In this document: piece after piece, positions 56,701 to 64,000 of the stretch
How positions within the stretch are numbered: the first letter of the stretch is position 1
Layout of the letters: every line of letters starts with the position of its first letter
Source of the DNA: Stenopsyche tienmushanensis
Taxonomy: Eukaryota; Arthropoda; Insecta; Trichoptera; Stenopsychidae
DNA: 64,000 nt
NCBI GenBank assembly: GCA_008973525.1
Contig: WACJ01000501.1
Span: 1,550,001-1,614,000 of the forward strand
Direction of reading: 5' to 3'
Notes under the pieces: generated by a model
Databases searched by the model: none
What the model saw: only the letters and a program-made list of their open reading frames with translations
Told to the model about the DNA's origin: nothing
Position numbers and translations under genes: made by a program

Positions 56701-59700
56701 CTAATATCTTCTCCAGAAATACTTATGGAGACTGAGAATGAACCATGCTGAGGCACTGGTTTTGCTAAATACTGTGGTCTAGGTCTAATATCTTCTCCAG
56801 AAATACTTATGGAGATTGAGAATGGATCATGACGAGGCACTGGTTTTGCATAATACTGTGGTCTAGGTCTAATATCTTCTCCAGAAATACTTATGGAGAT
56901 TGAGAATGGATCACGCTGAGGCACTGGTTTTACAAGGTACTGTGGTCTAGGTCTAATATCTTCTCCAGAAATACTTATGGAGATTGAGAATGGATCACGC
57001 TGAGGCACTGGTTTTGGAAAATACTGTGGTCTAGGTCTAATATCTTCTCCAGAAATACTTATGGAGATTGAGAATGGATCATGATGAGGCACTGGTTTTA
57101 CAAGATACTGTGGTCTAGATCTAATATCTTCTCCAGAAATACTTATGGAGATTGAGAATGGATCACGCTGAGGCACTGGTTTTGGAAAATACTGTGGTCT
57201 AGGTCTAATATCTTCTCCAGAAATACTTATGGAGATTGAGAATGGATCATGATGAGGCACTGGTTTTACAAGATACTGTGGTCTAGGTCTAATATCTTCT
57301 CCAGAAATACTTATGGAGATTGAGAATGGATCATGATGAGGCACTGGTTTTACAAGGTACTGTGGTCTAGGTCTAATATCTTCTCCAGAAATACTTATGG
57401 AGATTGAGAATGAATCCGGGAATATGTTCCTGCGTTTGTGTTCAGTTGAAATTAAGCCATTTGAATCATAATCAGAGATTGAGAGGCTATCAAAATCTTC
57501 ATTTAAAAGATATAACAACCGCAAGAATCGTTTTTTCCAATATATTTCTCTGTTTTTATCAAACTTGGCTTTTAATGATGAAATCCAAGGGAAATAACTT
57601 ATGCCATCGCTTATACTGATTTTATCATTGTCATGAAATAGACCACGGCCATCAAAACGATGAAGCAATTTTTTATATTTGCCAGTTAAATACTTAAGTT
57701 TTGAAGATCTCTTAACGAGGTTATCGACTTCTACTGAATTTGATTCAGAAATTGAGAGAGAAATGTCGTAATTCGCCCACATGTCATCCACATCGAAATC
57801 ATCATCGTCTTCAATTGAGATACTAAAACTAATTGGTTCATCTTCGAACGATTCTGAAATCGATATGCTTATGCTTTTATCGACAGGTTTTCCTCGCTTG
57901 TGTTTTCTTATTTTTTTCCCTATTCCGTTTGTTTCGTCCGATCCAGAGATTGAAATACTTATGCTTATGTTGCCCTTATTTTTATTCACCGGCTTACGCC
58001 TTCTTCTATGTCCAACTTCTATTGATTCCGAAATTGATATGCTAATACTGTTATTGTTATGTTTTCCTGGCTTGTGTTTCCGTATTTTTTTTCCAATTTC
58101 ATTTGTTTCGTCCGATCCAGAGATTGAAATACTTATACTTATGTTACCTTTATTTTTCTTCAAAGGCTTACGTCTTCTATGTCCAACTTCTGTCGATTCT
58201 GAAATTGAAATACTTATGCTTCTGTGGTTGCCATGCTTAGGTTTATGGATGTGTTTGCCCAATCTCCTTCCGTTACCTAATTCATCTGATTCAGAAACAG
58301 ATAAACTTATTTTGGGGCGTTTATGTTTTTTAATGCCTCTCTCCAAGGAAATGGAAATGCTTATGCTTTCGTCGTTTGTGCGTTTTGGATTGCGTGACTT
58401 CCTTCTTCTCGGTCTTTCTTCCGATTCAGAGATGGATATGCTTATACTGATATCATCGCTTATGGATTGTAGTCTACGTGGCTTCTTACGTTTGACTTCT
58501 CGTGAGATTGAAATTGATATACTTACATTCTCGTCTGAATTTCTTCTAGGCTTGTGAATGTTTTTATGTATTTTATTTCCTTTTCTTCGGGGTATTTCAT
58601 CCGATCCAGAAATGGAAATACTCAATTCGATTTTACGAGGTTTCTTAGTATGTCGAGGACGACTTTCGGCTGATGTTGAAATTGAAATGTTGATACTTTC
58701 ATGCCTTGGATGTCTTCGTGGCTTTCTTCCTCTCCAGGACCCGACTTCATCAGAACGTGATCCAGAGATTTCGACACTTATGCTTATATTTTGATTGCGA
58801 TGAGGTTTTCTTCTAACACTGCGTGATTCGAACGAGGGTGAATCTGAGATAGAAATACTAATATTTCTTTTTCTGTGTAATTTGGGTTTATGTATTTTGT
58901 TCCCTTTGAAGTGTCCTACTTCGTTTGATCGAGATGTTGAAATTGATATGCTGAAATTGATATCTCTAGGCGACTTGCGTGGTTTCACGAGGCTGTTAAC
59001 TCCTCTTTCTCTCGAGAGTGATAAAGATATGGAAATTTTTTTATTGTGCGAAGGTATGTAAGGTCGTCTATTCCATCGATTCTCTCTGGAGTTTGATCTG
59101 GATACGGAAACGCTGAATTTTATATTATGATCTGGTCTATTGATTGGCGCTAACCCTCTTCTGAGCCATCTTTCGTGGGAATTTGAAACCGCAAAAGAAA
59201 AACTACCGTAGTTAGGTCGTGAAGCGATATTTCTAAGATATCTCCGCGGGCCGTATTCACTAGAATATGATGATTGATGGATGAAATTGTTTCTTAATTG
59301 CCTTCTTCTCAATGATTCTGCAGAAGTTGATACGGAAATATGTAAGTTTATATCTTTTCCATTTAAATCTGCAAGATGAATATCAGTGTGTTGATGGTGT
59401 TCATCTAAATGAGGATGATTTCCATCGAAGTGGAGGTGATGTTCATCGAAGTGAGGGCGATGGTCATCGAAGTGGAAGTGATGTTCATTGCTGTGAGGGT
59501 AATGTTCATCGAAGTGGGGACGATGGTCATCGAAGTGGAGGTGATGTTCATCGAAGTGGGGGTGATGGTCATCAAAGTGGGGATGATGATCATCGAAGTG
59601 GAGGTGATGTTCGTTGCTGTGGGGATAATGGTTGCCGGCTGCGTGTGCTAAATACCATGCTTCATATTCTTCCGCTGAATTGTGCTTGGTAGAATAACAC

Positions 59701-59726
59701 GGCAAAGGTGTGGCTCGTACAAGTTC
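52506..59726 (-). CDS. Giant silk-like/fibroin-like structural protein (gene B), main exon
   Basis: One 2406-residue open exon starting at the acceptor TTTCAAG|GAACTTG (59727/59726, phase 0) and ending at TGA 52506-52508. A signal-peptide exon is expected upstream and was not found. Order (approximate residues): leader ELVRATPLPCYST with the only Cys; 29-119 His/Asp/Phe block (HLHFDDHHPHFDEHH); 125-650 about twenty SISISIS blocks, each with acidic D/E and Lys/Arg-rich linkers; 660-770 a non-repetitive segment with YWKKRFLRLLYLLN; 769-1189 fifteen 28-residue repeats (SISISISGEDIRPRPQYLVK, then PVPHHDPF); 1240-1942 Ser/Gly/Gln repeats of 64 residues (seven) and 96 residues (three); an Asn/Tyr/Asp/His spacer; 1984-2406 about 21 copies of a 20-mer GGHGGGGAAAASSAASAAAA. 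Poly-Ala/Gly is crystallite-forming in silks; (SX)n blocks are phosphorylated in caddisfly fibroin. Exact identity unknown; a secreted silk component is the best reading. Confidence 0.85.
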   Translation of the reverse strand, partial: ELVRATPLPCYSTKHNSAEEYEAWYLAHAAGNHYPHSNEHHLHFDDHHPHFDDHHPHFDEHHLHFDDHRPHFDEHYPHSNEHHFHFDDHRPHFDEHHLHFDGNHPHLDEHHQHTDIHLADLNGKDINLHISVSTSAESLRRRQLRNNFIHQSSYSSEYGPRRYLRNIASRPNYGSFSFAVSNSHERWLRRGLAPINRPDHNIKFSVSVSRSNSRENRWNRRPYIPSHNKKISISLSLSRERGVNSLVKPRKSPRDINFSISISTSRSNEVGHFKGNKIHKPKLHRKRNISISISDSPSFESRSVRRKPHRNQNISISVEISGSRSDEVGSWRGRKPRRHPRHESINISISTSAESRPRHTKKPRKIELSISISGSDEIPRRKGNKIHKNIHKPRRNSDENVSISISISREVKRKKPRRLQSISDDISISISISESEERPRRRKSRNPKRTNDESISISISLERGIKKHKRPKISLSVSESDELGNGRRLGKHIHKPKHGNHRSISISISESTEVGHRRRKPLKKNKGNISISISISGSDETNEIGKKIRKHKPGKHNNNSISISISESIEVGHRRRRKPVNKNKGNISISISISGSDETNGIGKKIRKHKRGKPVDKSISISISESFEDEPISFSISIEDDDDFDVDDMWANYDISLSISESNSVEVDNLVKRSSKLKYLTGKYKKLLHRFDGRGLFHDNDKISISDGISYFPWISSLKAKFDKNREIYWKKRFLRLLYLLNEDFDSLSISDYDSNGLISTEHKRRNIFPDSFSISISISGEDIRPRPQYLVKPVPHHDPFSISISISGEDIRPRPQYLVKPVPHHDPFSISISISGEDIRPRPQYFPKPVPQRDPFSISISISGEDIRSRPQYLVKPVPHHDPFSISISISGEDIRPRPQYFPKPVPQRDPFSISISISGEDIRPRPQYLVKPVPQRDPFSISISISGEDIRPRPQYYAKPVPRHDPFSISISISGEDIRPRPQYLAKPVPQHGSFSVSISISGEDIRPRPQYLVKPVSRRDSFSVSISISGEDIRPRPQYLVKPVPQHDSFSISISISGEDIRPRPLYLANPVPQRDSFSVSISISGEDIRPRPQYFAKPVPQHDSFSVSISISGEDIRPRPQYFAKPVPQHDSFSVSISISGEDIRSRPLYLAKPVPRRDSFSVSISISEEDIRPRPQYLAKPVPQHVIVNPQSQSWSQAGSQASSHAYDYNNYGDHNHDHDYYDDDDHSNSWSESNSGAWSQSGSNGSGSGSGSFAGSHAGSQAGSDGGSNSFSQSVSMSQSGSQGNGDEDDSSSWSESNSSAWSESGSNGSGSESGSFAGSHAGSQAGSDGGSNSFSQSVSMSQSGSQGSGDEDDSSSWSESNSSAWSESGSNGSGSESGSFAGSHAGSQAGSDGGSNSFSQSVSMSQSGSQGNGDEDDSSSWSESNSSAWSESGSNGSGSESGSFAGSHAGSQAGSDGGSNSFSQSVSMSQSGSQGNGDEDDSNSWSESNSSAWSESGSNGSGSESGSFAGSHAGSQAGSDGGSNSFSQSVSMSQSGSQGNGDEDDSSSWSESNSSAWSESGSNGSGSESGSFAGSHAGSQAGSDGGSNSFSQSVSMSQSGSQGNGDEDDSSSWSESNSSAWSESGSNGSGSESGSFAGSHAGSQAGSDGGSNSFSQSVSMSQSGSQGIGDEDDSNSWSESNSSAWSESGSNGSGSESGSFAGSQAGSYAGSEAGSNAGSHSGSFAGSQAGSYAGSQAGSQAGSEAGSNSFSQSVSMSQSGSQGYGDEDDSNSWSQSNSNAWSESGSNGSGSESGSFAGSQAGSYAGSEAGSYAGSHSGSFAGSQAGSYAGSQAGSQAGSEAGSNSYSQSVSMSQSGSQGYGDEDDSNSWSQSNSNAWSESGSNGSGSESGSFAGSQAGSYAGSQAGSNAGSHSGSFAGSQAGSYAGGGAGSFAGSQSQSYANDYNNYGNHDYSHDYYNGNYYGDHDYGHDYYDNNYGGYGGGGAAAASSAASAAAAGGYGGGGAAAASSAASAAAAGGHGGGGAAAASSAASAAAAGGHGGGGAAAASSAASAAAAGGHGGGGAAAASSAASAAAAGGYGGGGAAAASSAASAAAAGGRGGGGAAAASSAASAAAAGGHGGGGAAAASSAASAAAAGGYGGGGAAAASSAASAAAAGGHGGGGAAAASSAASAAAAGGRGGGGAAAASSAASAAAAGGYGGGGAAAASSAASAAAAGGHGGGGAAAASSAASAAAAGGHGGGGAAAASSAASAAAAGGYGGGGAAAASSAASAAAAGGHGGGGAAAASSAASAAAAGGHGGGGAAAASSAASAAAAGGHGGGGAAAASSAASAAAAGGYGGGGAAAASSAASAAAAGGHGGGGAAAASSAASAAAAGGHGGGGAAAASSASSAAAAGGY
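53985..56010 (-). repeat. 192-bp and 288-bp tandem repeats coding Ser/Gly/Gln modules
   Basis: Seven 192-bp units (about 54,700-56,010) and three 288-bp units (about 53,985-54,700). Each codes SFSQSVSMSQSGSQG, GDEDDSSSWSESNSSAW and GSxxGSFAGSHAGSQAGS. The longer units add more GSFAGSQAGSYAGS motifs. Several adjacent 192-bp units are almost identical at DNA level, a sign of recent unequal crossing-over or conversion. Confidence 0.93.
56160..57420 (-). repeat. 84-bp tandem repeat coding fifteen SISISIS-GEDIRPRP units
   Basis: Period 84 nt, 28 residues: SFSISISIS, GEDIRPRPQY, then a variable L/F-V/A/P-KPVP-H/Q-H/R-D. Copies are over 90% identical at DNA level, with the first (57.4 kb side) and middle copies closest. 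Confidence 0.95.
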
Positions 59727-60460
59727 CTTGAAACATTATAATTTCGATTATAATAACTTTTGACGTTTAAGTGCTATTTAAAAGAAGTCACAAGCAAGGG
59801 GGAGGGGAGATAAAATCAGCTGGAAGTTAGGAGAAACCCGATAGGTCGATGAGCTCAAATTTAATGACAAATTATTTTTTTCTGATCCATTTCAAATATA
59901 ATTCCGAAAACAATCGAAAAAGCTCAACGACACCATGACGAGATACAACTCGTTACTACTCGTCAAGAGTCAGGGTTAGTAAAGATATTATGAAAATATG
60001 CTCTCCAAAAATTCCATCTTTTTTTTATATACTTGATGATTCAATGACATATTCGAATTTAGACGAAAACTCGAGAATTTGTTGGAAAGTTCAATATAAA
60101 GTACACTTATTTTAATGAGCAATATTAACACAACATTTTTAAAATGCTGATTTTTCTGGTAAAATTTAAAAAAAGCGACGACTTTGTTACACAAGGAAAT
60201 GATAGAAATTGGCAGACGAGTATGGTTTTCATGGATAAATTCATAAGATAAAGCGAACCTACTATTATAAAATAATTCACTCTCTTATAACGAGACTTTT
60301 TGAGATTTTTTTTATTTTTTACATTTTCTAGAATCTACTTAAATCCTTAAGAGAGTCTAATCTTGGAATAGTTTGAGTATTGAGAAAGTATATTGAATTT
60401 AGAAAGTTTCTTTTTCGAGAAAAAGTAATCAAAGCACATTTTATAAGGATACATTAAGAT
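59727..60460. other. Upstream region of gene B
   Basis: AT-rich. A first exon with a signal peptide should lie here or further upstream on the minus strand, but no hydrophobic ATG frame with an in-frame donor was found. A TATA-like TTTTAAATAG (minus strand, about 59,775) is too close to the acceptor to serve the spliced transcript. Confidence 0.35.
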
Positions 60461-61440
60461 CTAATTTATGATTTAGTATTCAGTAAGTCTGTCTTCTTGA
60501 AAAGTTGAGATATCAGAAATCGATTCGATGGTTTTTAGAATTTTCATATCATCATCAAATAAGAAATACTTTGGGTTCCTAAAGCAATCTCCAATATAAT
60601 GAAAAATATAAAAAGTAGAGATCCAAGAAGTGAACCTTGCGGCACACCATTTCGATTTGAATCCATTGGTTATCACAGCTTGGTATCTTCGTTCAATATA
60701 AGAGGTTAACCGTCTCAAAAGGATACAATGAATGCCTGCTTTGAAAAGTTTCTGTAGCAGGATGATATGATCTATTCTATCGAAAGACTGAAATCTGTAA
60801 ACACTACATCAACAACACCTCCATTATCCATGTTCTCAGTGATAAATTCATTAGAGAGAGTCAGGTTGGTGACTGTCGACTTACACTTGAGAAAACCGTA
60901 TTGGAATGAGTTAAAATGATGTTTATAAGCAGCATATAATTGTTCATAAATGATACTTTCAAAAACTTTGGCATAACTTAGAAATTGGCCTATAGTTTAC
61001 AATGAGGTTCTTAGATCCTTTTATATAAATAGGATTTACGAGTTTAGATCGTCTAAAGAGTAAAATAAGAGGGTAGGCTAATTCATGTGAGCATTTTACA
61101 ATGAAGTGTGGAGAAATAGCGTCAGGTCCTTGCAGATTTGCTCGTATCGAAAGTGGACAAGATTTTTTCACGTAATGGGAAGAAACACATATATCATTTA
61201 TGAAATATCACTCGTATCGATATCTTTGATATAATATTATCCAATATGGAACACTGGTGATATGAACATCCAAGAATGTTGAGTGAAAATAATTAGCACA
61301 CATTTCACAAATGATATAACCGGGGTCCGCAGTAACATCATTAAGACGCATGCGAGATGGCAAGGCACTAGAATTAATTTTATTAGATAAAGCGGAAAGA
61401 AATGTCTTTTTTTGTAGCGTCATTGCCGTCAGTTTGCCTC
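60460..61440 (-). pseudogene. Jockey-like reverse transcriptase relic
   Basis: Minus strand, with stops and shifts, in the order of a jockey reverse transcriptase: NKINSSALPSRMRLNDVTAD; LQGPDAISPHFIVKCSHELA; VNYRPISKLCQSFxKxFE; QLYAAYKHHFNSFQYGFLK; VVDVVFTDFQSFDRI; and AGIHCILLRRLTSYIERRYQ. The FxDFxxAFDxI box has lost a key Ala. Not functional. Lies between silk genes B and C. Confidence 0.8.
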
Positions 61441-61539
61441 GGGTTGCTGTCGAGTGAATACGCCAAGATTGGTGTCATTTTGAAGCTCTGTTATTTGTTT
61501 TACATTTTCAAATATTTTTATATTTTTTTAGCCATAGTG

Positions 61540-62292
61540 AAAATGTCCAAGCCAGAAATTGTTGAGATTTGAAAATAAGCCAAAATCAGGATAACCTCCA
61601 ATAATCGATGATGACGCATTAAATCCTCGAAAAACAATAAAAGAATTATCGCTAAACATTGCCTGTCCCTGGTCGACAGTAAAAGACCATTTGAAAAGAC
61701 TCGGGAAAAAACATGGACAGTGAATTTGGGTACCGCACGAATTGTCATCAACGGTCTTGGAACAACGAATAACCATGCATCGCTATTGTCCAGGTATGAA
61801 ACCGATCCATTTTTAAAAAGAATCGTTACTGAGGATAAGAAGTGGGTCTTCTAAAACAGTCCGAGAAGGAAAAAAACAGTGACTTTCTTCAAATCAAGTA
61901 CCTGTTTCTACCCCTCGACCGTCATTATCCTTAAAAAAGGTCCTCCTTTAGGTGGGATTTTTTTGTGTAAATCACTGCGAACTATTGAAACCTGGCAAAA
62001 CTGTCACAGCAGAGCTATACTGTGCACACTTAGATAGGTTAAAATCGGAAATGCTCAAAAAGCGATCAATGCTAGTTAACAACCAAAGAAGAATATTACA
62101 GCATGATAATGCAAGACCAAACGCAGCAAGGATTACGCAGAACAAAATAAGGGAGCTGGATTTGGAAGTGCTGCAACATCCACCATATTCTCCTGACATT
62201 GCACCTTCAGACTATCATCTTTTCAAGTCATTAGAACATTCGCTTCGCGATAAAAAAATCACTTCTGTGGAGCAAGTGAAAAATTATTTGGA
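61540..62292 (+). pseudogene. Mariner transposase relic truncating gene C
   Basis: Plus-strand reading with several shifts gives SRYETDPFLKRIVTEDKKW (first catalytic Asp), RRILQHDNARPNAA (second) and YSPDIAPSDYHLFKSLEHSL (third), i.e. a D,D34D mariner centre. From 61,952 the frame is open to the end. At about 62,292, just after SVEQVKNYLD, the sequence switches to silk-gene DNA read on the other strand. The transposase C-terminus is missing. Confidence 0.8.
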
Positions 62293-63588
62293 TAGACATA
62301 GAAATAGATCGAGGCCTAGCTTTAGTCGGTCTCTTTCGAAGGTTTTCTAACGAAGTGCTAAAGGAGTTATGATCAGAATCCGAATAAAATAGAGGAGCGT
62401 GACATCCACAGATGCCTTCCCAGCCGTAATATCCGTGATGGCATTTCTTATGCCTGGGGATGTATTCTAGACTATCCGAGTAATAGTATGAATCGCTTTC
62501 GCTGCCTCCATTTAGGAGATACAGCAACCTCAAAAATCGTGTCTTCCAGTACGATCCTCTGTCTTCGTCCTTATTTCCTTTAATTATTCTTCATGAATTA
62601 TATTTATTCCAATATTTATCGCTATCGCTGTTGCTTAAACTGATACTAATTGATGCGAAAACGCCTTTTTTTAGATATAGGTTTCTTATAACGCTTTCAG
62701 GATCTTTCTTCGTTCGGTGACGTGGGTGGTAGTTTCTCCCATGGTATTTAATTTCCAGGCTACTCTTGTAAGGTACTGAGGTACTATGACGGTAATTGTC
62801 GCGGCGTCCGGGACGTTTTTGATGCGTATGTTTGTTTTTTTGGCAATTATTAGTGGTCTTGCAATGGACTTGTTTAAATTATGACTGCGTTCTTTATAAG
62901 CAGGCTTGTTAAGCTTTGTTGGTTTTCCATTAGCAAATTCGTGCGATATAGATAAGCTAAGCGAGCGACACCAAAGCGTAGGTTTAAGCAGTTTTACTTT
63001 TCCTACCTTATTTAGTAAATTCCCAATCAAATGGCCGATTTCGTGCGACACTGAGTGTGAATAGCTATAGGAATGTCTTCCGGGGTGGTGTGCCGCTCCA
63101 GCCCAATGGGGATGTTCGTGCGAGTGGGAATGACTGTGGCTGCGGTCATAGTGCACGTGGTTGTGTTCGTGTGGACCGTGGGCGATAGCCGTGGCTCCGT
63201 GCAGAGAAGCGACACTTCCGGCGCCACCCAAACCACAGCCGGAAGTTCCGATGACATGAGTGCCGTGATGATCATCAATTCCCGCTAGAGTATGGGAGCC
63301 TGCGTGTGTGCTGTCGCTGACGGAAAACGTCCCATGGCCGGCAGCGTTGTGGGCGTCGGCAAAACCGTGGGCGTTCTCGCCAGCCGTGTGGGAATACGAA
63401 GTTCCATCGTGATTAGCTCCCGTATTTGAAAAGCTGATTATTCCGTTTGGTCCAGTGGACATGGACCATGACTGAGATGTTCCAGTGCCACCGGAACTAC
63501 TAGAGGAACTAGACGAGCTGCTCGAGAAACTTGAACTGCCTGTTGCTCCTGACGGGTGAAAAGCACACGGTGATGCTCGTACAATGCC
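62293..63588 (-). pseudogene. Decayed silk-like paralogue (gene C)
   Basis: Exon begins at TTTATTTCAAG|GGCATTG (phase 0) and is open for 300 residues to TAA at 62686-62688: leader GIVRASPCAFHPSG; a Ser run; QSWSMSTGPNGIISFS (compare SFSWSSTTDSSGSTS of gene A); a His-rich region (HEHNHVHYDRSHSHSHSHEH) as in gene B; LSLSISHEF. After that the silk sequence continues in other frames: KKGVFASISISLSNSDSD, a stop, then GSYWKTRFLRLLYLLNGGSE, matching YWKKRFLRLLYLLNEDFD of gene B, and finally RPRSISMSIQ up to the mariner junction. At least two frameshifts and one stop. It could still be expressed as the 300-residue protein. Confidence 0.65.
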
Positions 63589-64000
63589 CTTGAAATAAAA
63601 TTTCCATAAATGCAGTAATAGTCGGGGCTGCGATCCGTTATTTATTTCGGTTACTCTCCTAGAATTTATATCGGTTCGGTTATGGTTCTCGTTCGGGGAA
63701 AAACAACGATTTTACAGGTTTTCGGTTTTGTTTACTCTCTTTAACCTTTTAAGTAGGGAGCTATTTTAATATCATTGAAAATCAGATGCTATAATCATTT
63801 TTTCGCCACTTATCATCCGTATAAATTCACTTAACTGTCAAGACTGCAGCAGTGAAGCTTTGAAGCTTATCTATATATAAATATATATATAAATCAAATC
63901 AATGTGTGTCCGAAGTCCGATGTCTGTCTGATCCGCTTTGCTAAGGTAAACAAAGCCTTTTGTCATGCCGAGAGGCGGTAATGGCATGCTCTGATTTTGC
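63589..64000. other. Upstream of gene C, with a MITE copy and an end-of-window repeat
   Basis: 63,620-63,735 is a third copy of the MITE family with CGGTTCGGTTATGG core (see 45,650). From 63,870 the sequence (TATATATAAATATATATATA, then ATGTCTGTCTG) looks like the start of another dispersed repeat running out of the window. No signal-peptide exon found. Confidence 0.45.

Overview
The window is insect nuclear DNA. It is AT-rich overall, with intron-dense conserved genes (GT-AG introns), mariner, Tigger, jockey, R1-like, piggyBac-like and SINE relics, and very long repetitive structural-protein exons. The (Ser-Ile)n blocks, poly-Ala/Gly crystalline repeats and Ser/Gly-rich repeats point to a silk- or glue-producing insect. 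(Ser-X)n blocks next to acidic and basic linkers recall caddisfly heavy-chain fibroin, and the poly-Ala repeats recall saturniid moth and spider silk. Trichoptera or Lepidoptera is therefore a reasonable guess, but the sequence does not settle the order.

Layout. 1-4447 (+) is the 3' three quarters of ribosomal protein L4. Its introns carry a U18 box C/D snoRNA, a duplicated pair of box C/D candidates, an H/ACA candidate and a TA-flanked DNA transposon. 7152-8220 (+) is a two-exon REXO4-type DEDDh exonuclease. 8.3-13.9 kb is mostly transposon relics and AT-rich spacer. 14001-34749 (+) is a secreted six-domain gelsolin of 22 coding exons. Its first two coding introns (7 kb and 8.7 kb) are full of relics, and exon 18 carries either a frameshift or a tandem splice acceptor. 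A Ser/Gly-rich silk-like gene (gene A, minus, 36004-38748) lies tail to tail with gelsolin.

39.7-52 kb is a transposon-rich accessory region. It holds unidentified coding-like exons, a Tigger relic split by a jockey copy, and a piggyBac-like relic split by a tRNA-derived SINE that forms an inverted pair with a second SINE. 52506-59726 (minus) is a giant silk-like gene (gene B, 2406 residues in one exon). It runs from a His/Asp/Phe block through (SI)n blocks with basic linkers, fifteen 28-residue SISISIS-GEDIRPRP repeats and 64- to 96-residue Ser/Gly/Gln repeats to about 21 poly-Ala/Gly 20-mers. 60.4-62.3 kb carries a jockey relic and a mariner relic. 62.29-63.59 kb (minus) is a third, decayed silk-like paralogue (gene C) cut off by the mariner.

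Genes A, B and C all open with a phase-0 3' splice site followed by a short related leader. C shares features with both A (Ser run, SWS module) and B (His-rich block, SISIS block, a conserved RFLRLLYLLN block). I read them as one locally duplicated family of silk-gland structural proteins, each with a short signal-peptide exon upstream that I could not locate. RpL4, REXO4 and gelsolin are ordinary flanking genes with no evident link to silk. The silk cluster is the most unusual content of the window.
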